A DNA stretch of 64,000 bases. Source: Sipunculus nudus (Eukaryota; Annelida; Sipuncula; Golfingiida; Sipunculidae). Positions 49,101 to 54,480 of the stretch are shown piece after piece. Both the position numbers and the translations under genes were made by a program. The stretch's first letter is position 1, and every line of letters starts with the position of its first letter. Where the stretch lies: positions 53,759,676 to 53,823,675 of the forward strand of contig CM049311.1 of assembly GCA_026874595.1 (NCBI GenBank), read 5' to 3'. The notes under the pieces are model-generated. The model saw only the letters and a program-made list of their open reading frames with translations. It was not told where the DNA came from and searched no databases.

Positions 49101-50252
49101 TCCTGCATCATTCATGTAACTTCACACAGTTAAGTAAAAGTCTGTTATTTTAACCATTGTATTTAATATGTAACATTAATAACTATGGTTTTCATGAAAT
49201 ATATCAACAGATAACTTTATGAACGAACCTTAATCATGTACAATTAACTCAGTCTACAGGTTAAAAATCAACAATTAAGTACATGTGGACATTCTGTCAT
49301 AGCAAAATTCATCTATGTGTATATCATCATTAATACATGATCAAACAAACAGTCTGGCAACCTCACAAAAATCCATTCACACACAGCCGTGTGAACACTA
49401 TCCATGGGGAGTGAGAGTAAACATCTGATTCTAGCAGTGATTGATCTCTTCTCACACACTAACGCCCATCAAGTGATGTCAGGCATGTACTATGTCCACA
49501 CACCCTTTGATGCTTATATATTTAATTAAATACCTAAAAACATTCCAAGGCAATATGAAGAATATTTCATATGTGGTGGGTTTTATATTCACAACGCTAT
49601 AATTTTGTGATTTTCACTTTTTCAGGGTTTTGTGAAGGATTCTTTTCTACAAAATGTAAAACCATTATTTTATTTACTAGTTTCATCAAATAATGTTTGC
49701 AAAATCTGAAAAATCTAAACCAAACGAAAGGAAATTATTGTTTCTGATAATTTGAGAGATATCACTTATAATAAAGCAGTATTTGAATAAACAAGATTTA
49801 ATATTATTAAATTTCCATCTTTTACCTTACAATTTGCTTTGGATAATGCGACCTTTCATTCATAAATGTGATCATTCTTTTGCGAATATTGTGAATTTGA
49901 AAACTTTGTAAACAAACAGGCCGCCACAGTAACTATTCATTCAACGACTGATAAACTTGGGCCACAGGGTACAGTATCTGATTTGATTTTCCTCACTTTT
50001 AAAACCACTGTCTAAAGCCAATTGTATATAACCATTGGTTAAAAAAAATCTGTTGGTTATTATTTCCTGAATATCCTGTGTGTGAAATTGGATGGTAATT
50101 ATTGAGAACAATCTCTGTACTATTAAAACATATCAAGCTGTCGATTTTTACCTCTCTCTTTGGAATTTCAGGGAATGTACAAGTTCTGGCCGTTTCTGTC
50201 GCAGGGTCCACAAATGCAGTTCGTCATTGGAACAAACACTGATAAGAGCACC
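1210..50252 (-). CDS. STXBP5: Tomosyn (syntaxin-binding protein 5 family), 15 internal exons, partial gene
   Basis: Tomosyns are soluble LGL-family proteins: two N-terminal WD40 beta-propellers and a C-terminal VAMP-like R-SNARE that binds syntaxin and SNAP25 and restrains vesicle exocytosis (family knowledge). Fifteen exons (101, 135, 64, 84, 124, 82, 155, 73, 148, 68, 229, 156, 149, 89, 122 bp, in transcript order) join into 593 codons with no stop, with GT-AG borders and matching phases throughout. Diagnostic stretches are LPFQSKWLYIGTEKGN, IESFVLSGYVINWNKAIEL, ENPYPMDIHESPVT, YPEIIITGHADGSLKFW and CKSPTSDQ. The part present covers most of propeller 1 and the start of propeller 2. The N-terminal about 110 residues and everything after the SPTSDQ linker, including the SNARE motif, are outside the window or unseen. 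Introns range from 305 bp to 15.2 kb. I chose exon borders by splice consensus and alignment to remembered vertebrate tomosyns. Whether it is one gene ancestral to both vertebrate paralogues is inference. Confidence 0.95.
1350..1605. repeat. Tandem repeat, units of about 41-43 bp, six degenerate copies
   Basis: The motif (A)CCTGATGTGAGACTGTAAA recurs about every 42 bp, with two alternating second halves (one ending CATAATAC, the other AAACACAAC). It fills most of the 448-bp intron between exons 14 and 15, right up to the acceptor side of exon 15. Copies differ by many substitutions. Confidence 0.8.
1780..1868 (-). CDS. STXBP5: Tomosyn exon 14 of window (residues 523-553)
   Basis: Acceptor TTTTCCAG, donor GTAGGT. 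It encodes LAFGNECGLAIVDFIQKTCL followed by WSMGTPNLY, matching VAFGNCNGIAVVDYLQKTVLL. Phase 2 in, phase 1 out. Confidence 0.94.
2585..2755. mobile_element. Possible pogo/Tigger-like MITE remnant
   Basis: The right edge reads, on the minus strand, CACAGTGGAACCTCTGTAC, which resembles the CAGTGxAACCTC ends of pogo-group elements, and GAGGTGYCCTTAGTA occurs twice in the same orientation. The left end is not clearly a matching inverted repeat, so this is a weak call. Confidence 0.3.
2892..3040 (-). CDS. STXBP5: Tomosyn exon 13 of window (residues 474-523)
   Basis: Acceptor TTTCAG, donor GTAAGT. It encodes GENVTSLKVKTNGRKWQAGY and QPDLTCLLCWLDGECPPPIT, then SIQFNPRYG, corresponding to the PGYQxELVIQLVWVxGEPPQQITSL strand that opens propeller 2. 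Conservation is moderate; the neighbours and exact phase fit make it secure. Confidence 0.92.
3041..4215. other. Intron 12 of tomosyn, proximal part, nothing recognised
   Basis: Unique-looking AT-rich sequence between exon 13 and the large M-family element. I see no exon, RNA gene or repeat here. Confidence 0.5.
5193..7066 (+). mobile_element. Repeat element D1, inserted in M1 and itself carrying A1
   Basis: The left junction follows TATAAATTTTTAA and starts TAACAAGGCCTACAGGCC; the right end is CACAGGTTCGCTAAAAA. The uninterrupted M2 copy near 46820-46850 shows the empty site. The ends share a short inverted motif: GCGAACCTGTG near the left, CACAGGTTCGC at the right. A shorter copy of the left part is at 51690. 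Confidence 0.65.
5368..6690 (+). mobile_element. A-family element A1 with tandem core, nested in D1
   Basis: It starts CAGAATATGGGTAGTCAAC at the point where the related D2 copy (51690) continues with different sequence. The core is about 4-5 half-units around GGTGGCGCCACC or its CpG-decayed forms. The right boundary is unclear because A and D sequences merge near 6690. Confidence 0.6.
8929..10630 (+). mobile_element. A-family element A2, complete, tandem core of about 285-290 bp units
   Basis: The left end is CTAGAATACGGGTAGTCG, where GTAGTCG and CGACTAC form a hairpin around ACAAG. The right end is a hairpin of GTATCCGC and GCGGATAC followed by AAT. The core holds about four 287-bp units, each with two GGTGGCGCCACC palindromes spaced alternately about 135 and 150 bp. 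It interrupts M1; empty sites at 43431 and 48600 show no obvious target duplication. It has no coding capacity. Family unknown; Helitron-like behaviour is possible but the canonical CTRR end is absent. Confidence 0.75.
11254..12033. other. Intron 12 of tomosyn, distal part, nothing recognised
   Basis: Sequence between the M1 tail and exon 12. No exon or known repeat seen. Confidence 0.5.
12034..12189 (-). CDS. STXBP5: Tomosyn exon 12 of window (residues 422-473)
   Basis: Acceptor TTTTACAG, donor GTAAGA, phase 0-0. It begins NFLEISIVYEIYDELDSPEM, aligning with the MLEVRLLYEINDVETPE segment, followed by a Pro/Ser-rich linker ending SSATSEGK. The linker is poorly conserved, so exon identity rests on its first half and on matching phases. 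Confidence 0.93.
12490..16235. repeat. 38-bp minisatellite seeded at the exon 11 splice donor, about 95-100 units
   Basis: Read on the minus strand, each unit is the last 19 bases of exon 11 followed by the first 19 of its intron, with the junction AAAACCCA-GTAAGTAG. About 58 near-identical copies fill 13400-15310 and 15920-16235. About 40 diverged 38-bp copies (donor changed to GTTAGT) fill 12490-13400 and 15310-15920. A block from about 12901 to at least 13440 recurs at an offset of 2523 bp with no difference seen over most of it. The long plus-strand reading frames across the array are by-products of the repeat. Confidence 0.95.
16217..16445 (-). CDS. STXBP5: Tomosyn exon 11 of window (residues 345-421)
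   Basis: Acceptor TTTACAG, donor GTAAGT. It encodes HADGSLKFWAASSVTLQLLY, KLKTAKLFEKTKDLEDDPFA and ESRILCVAGSTHVILFRFSK, ending QEMNIENP. The loop between FEK and DDPFA is shorter than in vertebrates. The last 19 exon bases plus the first 19 intron bases are the founder-like copy of the 38-bp array at 12490-16235. Reading past the donor meets a stop after VSRRK. Confidence 0.96.
16446..17357. other. Intron 10 of tomosyn, nothing recognised
   Basis: 912 bp between exons 11 and 10. No repeat family member or RNA gene recognised. Confidence 0.5.
17358..17425 (-). CDS. STXBP5: Tomosyn exon 10 of window (residues 323-345)
   Basis: Acceptor TTTGTAG, donor GTTAGT. It encodes EWPVNGGAWGKTTCSYPEII plus IT, matching EWPINGGNWGLGAQSYPEIIITG. 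It is separated from exon 9 by the shortest intron of the window (305 bp). Confidence 0.95.
17731..17878 (-). CDS. STXBP5: Tomosyn exon 9 of window (residues 273-322)
   Basis: Acceptor TCTTTCAG, donor GTTATT (weak). It encodes YPCFENPYPMDIHESPVTAC and YYADCPHDLIPAFYSAGSKQ, then KKTGFSDK; ENPYPMDIHESPVT is near identical to vertebrates. An M-family element header starts only about 24 bp upstream of the acceptor AG. Confidence 0.96.
17903..19240 (+). mobile_element. M-family element copy M6 (third interior type), 3' end lost
   Basis: The header ACAAGG, ACCATGGGTCAC, TGTGCTCAGCTG is followed by AAGTTGACCTTGAA and a body matching the M5 copy at 20804 up to about 19240. The family tail is not present. 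It lies inside the 2 kb intron between exons 9 and 8, beginning about 24 bp from the exon 9 acceptor AG. Confidence 0.65.
19241..19906. other. Intron 8 of tomosyn, remainder, nothing recognised
   Basis: Includes a short AATC run near 19334. No exon or RNA gene seen. Confidence 0.45.
19907..19979 (-). CDS. STXBP5: Tomosyn exon 8 of window (residues 249-273)
   Basis: Acceptor TTTCAG, donor GTGAGT. It encodes IQEPYAIVVLLEDYLVLVDL plus LSS, matching FQEPYAVVVLLEKDLVLIDL. It sits alone between introns of 6.0 kb and 1.9-2.0 kb; both carry M-family elements. Confidence 0.95.
20804..22659 (+). mobile_element. M-family element copy M5, complete, 1.86 kb
   Basis: Header GGGACCCATGGGTCAC and TGCTCAGCTG at the left; tail with GACGGACGG and AGTCAGCTGAGCTAAAAA at the right. 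The interior is the third type (shared with M6 and M8) followed by one copy of the roughly 650-bp terminal module. An 18-base poly-G run lies at 21802-21819. Confidence 0.75.
22660..23325. other. Intron 7 of tomosyn, between M5 and A3, nothing recognised
   Basis: Unique-looking sequence with no coding or repeat signal that I can support. Confidence 0.45.
23326..24475 (+). mobile_element. A-family element A3 with a D-type right end (chimeric)
   Basis: It starts CTAGAATACAGGAAGTCGAC like A2, and has three half-unit pairs around GGTGGCGCCACC and its CpG-decayed forms. It ends CTCACAGGTTCGCTAAC, the right end of element D, not the GGCGGATAC hairpin of A2. Confidence 0.65.
24526..25994. repeat. 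58-bp minisatellite abutting the exon 7 splice donor, about 25 copies
   Basis: The spacing of TTTCAAGCATC is 58 bp. Read on the minus strand, the array begins at the donor of exon 7 (GTATGTGTGCCTACC) and repeats as GTTGTGTGCTACC. Most units contain CCGTAAGTTG, a consensus 5' splice site core. Copies nearest the exon are almost identical; those at 24526-24950 are diverged and lack GTAAGT. Confidence 0.95.
25995..26149 (-). CDS. STXBP5: Tomosyn exon 7 of window (residues 197-249)
   Basis: Acceptor TTTCAG, donor GTATGT. It encodes EPFTIFSGGMPSDQANRSSS and LTVIHGKSTTVLEMKNNVVD, then FITLCSSPWNN, matching EPFIIFSGG and LTVMHGKSTAVLEM of vertebrates. The 58-bp array begins at the donor itself. A second donor-like GTAAGT lies 20 bp further in; its use would shift the frame. 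Confidence 0.95.
26320..27440. repeat. 28-29 bp minisatellite downstream of the exon 6 donor, about 38 copies
   Basis: The motif TATATAGGACCAGGCACTGG recurs every 28-29 bp with many substitutions. Toward 27180-27400 it turns into double-length units (GACAGGTGCTGGTG about every 58 bp). The array begins about 60 bp past the exon 6 donor and fills most of the 1.35 kb intron. Confidence 0.9.
27500..27581 (-). CDS. STXBP5: Tomosyn exon 6 of window (residues 170-197)
   Basis: Acceptor TTTTCAG, donor GTGGGG. It encodes KTGRDGQPEPCRLMPIMKVE then WKAVRN, equivalent to the charged loop and CKPILKVE strand of vertebrate tomosyns. Phase 2 in, phase 2 out. A minisatellite starts about 60 bp past the donor. 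Confidence 0.92.
27724..28402 (+). mobile_element. A-family element A4, short copy
   Basis: It starts CAAGAATACGGGTAGTCAAC and ends GTATCCGAAAAAC, TTTGTTTTG, TCAGATACAAT, a decayed terminal hairpin. It has about one core unit with two intact GGTGGCGCCACC palindromes (near 27930 and 28079). Confidence 0.7.
28403..29394. other. Intron 5 of tomosyn, nothing recognised
   Basis: Sequence between A4 and the exon 5-derived repeats. No feature seen. Confidence 0.45.
29395..29582. repeat. 47-bp repeat, four copies, first copy is the end of exon 5 with its donor
   Basis: On the minus strand, copy 0 (29582-29536) is the last 32 exon bases plus 15 intron bases with GTAAGT. Copies 1 to 3 start at 29535, 29488 and 29441. 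Each keeps AGGCAGTCAGCACTG or a close form, then CACCTCACAGTAAAAC in place of CACCTCATGGTAAGTT. Exon-derived parts are about 85-90 percent alike by eye; donors in the copies are degraded to AGTAAA or AGTGAA. Confidence 0.85.
29551..29674 (-). CDS. STXBP5: Tomosyn exon 5 of window (residues 129-170)
   Basis: Acceptor TTTTAG, donor GTAAGT. It encodes WQHEGKQFICSHTDGTLTTW followed by NIKLPQKAISTITPH, matching the WHHEGKQFICSHSDGTLT blade. The last 32 exon bases and the donor are the first copy of a 47-bp tandem repeat that continues three more times into the intron (29395-29535). Confidence 0.95.
29675..30876. other. Intron 4 of tomosyn, nothing recognised
   Basis: 1.2 kb between exons 5 and 4 with no repeat shared elsewhere in the window. 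Confidence 0.5.
30877..30960 (-). CDS. STXBP5: Tomosyn exon 4 of window (residues 101-128)
   Basis: Acceptor TTTCAG, donor GTAAGT, symmetric phase 0-0, 28 codons. It encodes LLIGFESGTLVSWDLRSK, a WD blade strand closing on WDL, then AAEARYNCSQ. Vertebrate tomosyn-2 reads LLIGFESGTVVLWDLKSK here. Confidence 0.95.
31056..31110. repeat. Microsatellite (TA)n followed by (CA)n
   Basis: Pure alternating TA for about 28 bases, then CA for about 25 bases, directly left of the pogo-like element. Confidence 0.95.
31113..32470. mobile_element. Pogo/Tigger-like MITE split by A5
   Basis: The left end GAGTGAGACCTCGTTGTGTC and the right end (reversed) CAGTGTAACCTCGGAGTGTC form imperfect inverted repeats flanked by TA on both sides, as expected for Tc1/mariner-pogo elements. 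Without the A5 insertion the element is about 190 bp. No transposase. Confidence 0.65.
31206..32380 (+). mobile_element. A-family element A5 inside the pogo-like MITE
   Basis: The left part has CAACTACGTGTATCCGC; the right end is GTATCCGC, AAAATTTTGTTTTG, GCGGATAC, then AAT. The core has about four palindrome positions, several decayed to GGTGGTGCCACC or GGTGGCACCACC. The first 25 bases seen in A2 are partly missing. Confidence 0.7.
32471..32884. other. Intron 3 of tomosyn, remainder, nothing recognised
   Basis: About 400 bp between the MITE and the donor side of exon 3. No feature seen. Confidence 0.45.
32885..32948 (-). CDS. STXBP5: Tomosyn exon 3 of window (residues 79-100)
   Basis: Acceptor TTCAG, donor GTGAGG. 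It encodes SRKTHPGQVLHLSSNPVDPN plus K, matching the STKTHPGPVVHLSDSP segment of vertebrate tomosyn. Only 64 bp; the ending is phase 0. Confidence 0.93.
33074..34347. mobile_element. Possible hAT-like non-autonomous element, 1.27 kb
   Basis: The left end CAGGGTTCGGTCTAAACGC and the reversed right end CAGGGTTTGATCTTAAG form an imperfect inverted repeat beginning CAGGG, typical of hAT ends. The palindromic CTAGCCCAACGGGCTAG lies near the right end. The flanking 8-mers (AATATATA and ATATATGT) are AT-rich and not identical, so a target duplication is unproven. It occupies most of the intron between exons 3 and 2. Confidence 0.5.
34348..34781. other. Intron 2 of tomosyn, remainder, nothing recognised
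   Basis: About 430 bp between the hAT-like element and the donor of exon 2. No feature seen. Confidence 0.4.
34782..34916 (-). CDS. STXBP5: Tomosyn exon 2 of window (residues 34-79)
   Basis: Acceptor TTTTTCAG, donor GTGAGT. It encodes ITCCHLPFQSKWLYIGTEKG and IESFVLSGYVINWNKAIEL, one of the most conserved stretches of tomosyn. It enters with one base completing Arg34 and leaves with two bases (CT) of Leu79. A 15.2 kb intron separates it from exon 1. Confidence 0.97.
34917..36471. other. Intron 1 of tomosyn, proximal part, nothing recognised
   Basis: Upstream of the exon 2 acceptor. No exon, RNA gene or shared repeat seen. Confidence 0.45.
36472..36808. mobile_element. PIF/Harbinger-like MITE, 337 bp, with TTA target duplication
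   Basis: Long inverted ends: the left GGCCAAAAAAAA and TTTGGTTCTCAGGCAC are mirrored on the right by GTGCCTGAGAACCATAC and TTTTTTTGGCC. TTA flanks both sides (36469-36471 and 36809-36811), the 3-bp duplication of the PIF/Harbinger group. It has no coding capacity. Confidence 0.75.
36812..37682. other. Intron 1 of tomosyn, between MITE and M7, nothing recognised
   Basis: AT-rich sequence without a recognised feature. Confidence 0.4.
37683..38330 (+). mobile_element. M-family fragment M7 (first interior type)
   Basis: Header with GGGACCTATGGGTCAC and GCGCTCAGCTGATCATGATTG, then the same body as M1 and M2 for about 600 bp, ending near a GA-rich run at 38320-38350. Confidence 0.65.
38360..39140 (+). 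mobile_element. M-family fragment M10 (third interior type, no header)
   Basis: The body resembles M5 and M6 (GGTTAAAATCTAAAATATTA, then GGTTGGTTGATATGATTG). A 12-base poly-G run lies at 38665-38676. Neither family terminus is present. Confidence 0.5.
39168..39258. repeat. Purine-rich GA/GAGAAA low-complexity tract
   Basis: About 90 bases almost entirely of G and A, mostly GAGA and GAAA steps. Confidence 0.9.
39395..40857 (+). mobile_element. M-family element copy M8, 1.46 kb
   Basis: Degenerate header ATGGGTCACTGTGCTCAG at the left, intact tail with GACGGACGG and AGTCAGCTGAGCTAAAAA at the right. The interior is of the third type plus the terminal module, with a 20-base poly-G run at 39814-39833. 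Confidence 0.65.
41209..43637 (+). mobile_element. M-family element copy M4 (second interior type), 3' end lost
   Basis: Header GGGACCCATGGGTCAC, then CTGTTATATATGATAAAAAA. It is parallel to M3 at 59085 over about 2.4 kb, apart from an extra stretch of about 70 bp in M3 near 60170. It breaks off after GGTAGGAG before the family tail. Confidence 0.75.
43638..43956. other. Sequence between M4 and element E, nothing recognised
   Basis: About 320 bp with no recognised similarity, ending in the small palindrome GGCACCGCAGGTGCC. Confidence 0.4.
43957..45558 (+). mobile_element. Element E, relative of the A family, about 330-bp tandem core
   Basis: It opens near GTATCCCCAGACAATTA and closes with a hairpin of GTATCTCCAGAC and GTCTGGCGATAC (loop TAT) then AAT, the same end plan as A2. 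Four core units of about 321-336 bp each contain GGTGGCGCCACC or its decayed form (near 44229, 44550, 44886, 45214). The core text otherwise differs from that of A. A 12-base poly-C run is at 43975. Confidence 0.7.
45841..48972 (+). mobile_element. M-family element copy M2, complete and uninterrupted, 3.1 kb
   Basis: Header GGGACCCATGGGTCAC and GGCGCTCAGCTG; tail with GACGGACAG repeats and TAGTCAGCTGAGCTAA. The interior is the first type followed by two diverged copies of the roughly 650-bp module (starting near 47640 and 48290). It is the reference copy for dissecting M1. Confidence 0.8.
48973..50151. other. Intron 1 of tomosyn, distal part next to exon 1, nothing recognised
   Basis: Sequence immediately downstream of the exon 1 donor. 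No repeat shared with the window seen. Confidence 0.45.
50152..50252 (-). CDS. STXBP5: Tomosyn exon 1 of window (residues 1-34)
   Basis: Acceptor TTTCAG, donor GTAAAA. It encodes GALISVCSNDELHLWTLRQK and then RPELVHSLKFQRE, matching the blade of propeller 1 that reads GALVSACSDDTLHLWNLRQKR in vertebrates. It starts in phase 0 and ends with two bases (AG) of an Arg codon completed by the next exon. The LHLW core is a WD-type strand. Confidence 0.95.
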
Positions 50253-51689
50253 CTGAAAGATAATTATACTGAATGTAAGAAATGATATCTTCAAATATAA
50301 TCATTAGTACACAACTTTTAAAGATATAAGTCTGAGAACCTGGAAGCTAATAAATTTACTATATTTAAGAAATATAATAAATAAACAACCTGCAAAGCAA
50401 AGTGTCTAAAAGATAATAATACAAAAGATATATTAAATTTAAAAATATAATCATTAATATACTACTTGCAAACTTGGCTGTGTAAACTCAGGTTGTACTT
50501 CTTTCTCATACACTTATGATTTCATGAATGAATGGATCAACCCCATCCTCACACGAACATGTAACCATTAGAGATTACTGCTCAAGTGCTCATATTATCA
50601 CACCCTGCTTATTATTGTGAAGACTTTAACTTGTGTAATCAGAAAACATCAACTGAACTGCTGGTATGGCAAGAGAACATGAAACTCAGCTGAATTTCTG
50701 TTCTTTAATTCAAATCACTGCAGGTCAAACTGGAACTCATTTCTCTCGTGGAATGACATATTTAAATGAGGTCCTCCTTATTTCAAAAACAGAATCTGTC
50801 AGAATAAATGAGATCTGGGCAGACACAGGTAGCAAATTTTGGGGCCAAGAGCATCAATAAACCTAGCATGCTTTGAATCAATAACATTTCCATGGTCATT
50901 TCACACACTCTAGCACACATTTCACTTTCTATGAGAAATTACTAACAATTCATTATTTGGAAAAGATCATTCAGCCAATGGAACAATTGTTGTAATCTGT
51001 ATTTTTCTTTCAACAGCACTAAGGATATGGCTCTCCTCACATCTCAGTCGGAATACATGCAAACACATCGAAAGTATTACTGCTTTTTCCAAAAAATGAA
51101 TCAATAACATACCAATAATAATGTTCAATTACTGTATAATGAAATACTGATCAGTAGTTTCAAATATATTCTTATACTTATACTATGATACATTATTTAT
51201 CATCCAATGGTAGTTTCTTACAGCCAATCAGAGGCATACAAGGTAGAGTATAATTGGTCAGAATTAAGTTTATCACCATGAGACTGCCTAACCACAACAA
51301 AGTTCTCTCTCAAACCTCTGGACAAATGGTATGGTGAACACTTATTTTTATAAATGGTTTGGAAATATATTTCTGAGTGGATTATGGTAAAGTTTTAATC
51401 AACATGGTAGAACACAGGGGAGACATAATAATTTGAGGAGAGAACATGCAGCGCTTTATAAATTATCACATATACATGAAATCCTATAAACATTGAGCTA
51501 TAGTTTGGCTCATTTGACTTTGAAGATAAGGGTAAAGGTCATCAGTCTCATCTAAAAACATGGCTGAAACAACTTTTATATCAAATCTCAAATGTTATAG
51601 GGTTCACAAAATTTATATATTTCATCTTATTTGACCCTGAAGATTAAGGTCAACTCATTGGAGATACTGATGGAAACAATTCCAATTCA
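50253..51689. other. Upstream of exon 1, nothing recognised
   Basis: I searched the minus strand for the preceding tomosyn exon (GRPGVECYC and LQFLIN types of sequence) and did not find it. Confidence 0.4.
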
Positions 51690-52176
51690 TAACAAGGCCT
51701 ACAGGCCTAATGTGAACCTGTGCAAAGTTTGGGAGTATGAATAGAGGTTTATTTTTAAAATTTAATATTGATCCTCTTATGTCCAGCATATCTACCATAG
51801 TCATTATGATTTCAGCAAAATGGACGTTTTGGACCTGCAAGTTTTGGACTAGGACATTTTAAAACTACAATATATCAGTCAGGATATTTTGGATATGTTC
51901 TTTTTTGCCAGGGTGGATTATTTGGACAGATGAATGGACAATTTGGCAGCATGGTTTCAGAGAAGATTGTTTTTCAATGTTTTTAGCTTCTTCCCTTTAA
52001 AATCTAAGAAAATGCAGTTAGCCAAGAAATAAGCAAAATCCGACAGAATATTTAGATGACAAATTCTTTTGCAAAAATTTGGTGATGCTAGCTCCTGCCC
52101 TTTTTTGAGACAGCTATGAAGCACGACGGACGGCGGAAGATGCCACAACATTGCATAAGCTCACAGATATGCTAAA
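51690..52176 (+). mobile_element. Element D2, short copy of D
   Basis: It starts AACAAGGCCTACAGGCCTAA and follows D1 closely for about 170 bp without the A1 insertion. It then diverges and ends CATAAGCTCACAGATATGCT, the D right end. The stretch after it (to about 52290) also matches the sequence following A1 near 6715-6820. Confidence 0.6.
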
Positions 52177-52739
52177 AATGCAAACCCAGGTTTTTTCAAA
52201 CAGTTGAAAGATATACTTCCAATAGTTCTAATCTGGGCATTCTGCATCTAGATGATTTGTCTAGACGCTGTGTCTTGACTTCTAGACACCTTGTCTAGAC
52301 ACCAGACAGAACCAGATCAGTTGCCACCTGTTTGTACTGAGTGACCTCTTGACCTGGCTGCTGAAACTCGGCATGTTGTCAAATCTGTTTTCAAACAGAG
52401 AAAGCCTTTTATTTCAATTGGCTACACTGCTTTTATAAAGCTGCATTTACCCAATCTATTCTTATAAAACTGGCAGAACCCTACCATTGAATAATTCTTG
52501 TAAAGTTTAAACAAATCCGCTAAACTGTTTCATCATAAAACAGTGTACATGCTTGAAGAGTCTCAAATTACATTTTCGCTTGTAAAAAACAGATCAATGT
52601 AGGTGGCGCCACCAATACCTCAATTTCAGATATTCGCTAAAAATATGGAGTGGTTCTAAAGTTAACACGTTCACAAGAAATGACACAGACCACAACAAAA
52701 GACAATGCTGACAGACCAAACAATGTGCCCCCCCCCATG

Positions 52740-53037
52740 ATAGGGGAGACATAAATACCCTGATGGTGATGACATGAAGCAGTCTTGATGTGTTACAACA
52801 TATTTTTTACTGTAAAATGGAGGTATTTTCTAAATATATCAAAGGAATGAGGTCACAGTGTCACAGTTTCATGTATGTTTAGAGGTTCTGTTTTACAGTA
52901 TGAGAATTTTTATATTTTTATAGAACAGTTTATTTCAGTGGCCTGTTAACAAACATCTGGACAGACAGACCATTGGATAAAGACTGACAAAGGACCATTG
53001 CTATAGCTTACATAACTTACAGTCAACTGAGCTAAAA
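52740..53037 (+). mobile_element. M-family tail fragment M9
   Basis: Degenerate terminal module ending CTTACAGTCAACTGAGCTAA, with only a few GACAGACAG steps left. A single GGTGGCGCCACC palindrome stands alone near 52602, just before it. Confidence 0.5.
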
Positions 53038-54218
53038 ACAAACATGCTGACCAAATCTGAGGAAAACATAGCCATGCTTGGTTGAGGTGACACATCAGTT
53101 TTTGTTTCATCAGGTCTGTCCTGTTCTTATTAGGACTTTTGATAGTATTATTCATGCCAAGTATTTGTCAGTTATACTTGTATAATGATTTTGCGAATGG
53201 ACCGTTGATGTTCTCTCAAGAAACACAGTTAGAGTCACAGATCATACGACTGAAATGCTAACCAGCTCATTTAGGAGCATTTCATCTTGTTTGTTTTTGT
53301 AATTTCTTATCAGCCAAGCATCTCCTCTACAGGATCCAGTGGTGTAAAACTGCTTCAGCAAAATCAATGATTGATTTGGCAGTAGGATAAAAACACTGAA
53401 ATAAGAAATGTACACAGTGGAGCCTTATCTTGAGTGTTAATGTTCATTTGTATTTATACTTGTGCCAAGAAATCCAAGTAAGGCTTCATGGTCTACATGT
53501 ACATTCATCACCCAGCCAAAGAAACTGGTGACTACAGTCTGGTTGTCCCGGGTTTACATTCATGCTAATTTTTCCCCATGATACCCTTTCCAAATGTGCA
53601 GGTCCCGCATGCTGCCATGGCATTTACATGTATTTGTATAGCCTAGTATTTGATTAGATATATCCACTATGGAGGCCAAATTACAAATGCTAATACAGAT
53701 ATTATAATATTACACAACACAAATGCAAATACAAATATACAATGTAGCTATTTAAATACAAATATTTATTTGACCCCAACCCTGCAAGAATCACATTTCA
53801 CTGAATACCATTTGTATTATAAAGATTTTTTTTTAAATGGTTAACTCTGTCAAAGCATGCAGCATCAGATGGTCCTTCTATCTTTTGCTTTAATAAGTGA
53901 ATTAAGATATATACACCTTGTTGCTCTTCTTCTATATTTACATTTCTATATTCAAATTTACAAGATAAATGTGTAAGTATATTATCTGATTAGTCATAGG
54001 GATATTGCTTATTATTTTTTCAGCTAAAACATGCTATATTTAAACATAGTTTCTGAGGGAATGTGATAGGTACGGTGGGAATGCCAGAAAAATTGTTGCA
54101 TTCCCGTGAGGGAATGTAACAAATTTAGATTATTTCGACCCCTGCCATGGAATGCTTCATCTGTTCGGCTTTAATATAAATTACACTGGTGAATAAATTT
54201 AGTGAGGTGGCAGAATTC
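53038..54218. other. No recognised feature
   Basis: AT-rich sequence between M9 and the SINE. No exon or RNA gene seen. Confidence 0.4.
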
Positions 54219-54480
54219 TGGAGCGTGATAGTGTAATGGTTAGGGCGGAGGGCTTATGATCGCAAGGTTTGTGGGATCCAATCCCACCCACAGCGCCTTC
54301 CTTGACTCCTTGCCAAAAATAAGGAAAACATTATTACATCTAAGAGGGCATGTGTTAGGGTGTATGCTCCCCACTGAGGGCCTAGAAAAGTGACGAACAG
54401 GTCCAAGACCAGGAAGGCAAAGTGTAAAGTGTGAGTGATATCAGACTATAACCCCAAACTTAACTTTTAAGAACATGAGG
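54219..54480 (+). mobile_element. tRNA-derived SINE
   Basis: The head resembles a tRNA: GATAGTGTAATGGTTAGG is an A-box region and GTGGGATCCAATCCCACC is a T arm with a perfect 5-bp stem, giving an internal RNA polymerase III promoter. It continues into about 180 bp of unrelated body. I do not see a convincing acceptor stem pairing or a clear anticodon loop, so it is a SINE and not a tRNA gene. Confidence 0.75.

Noticed and set aside
54219-54292. tRNA gene
   Set aside because: The T arm and A-box region are good, but acceptor pairing is poor and an unrelated SINE body follows.
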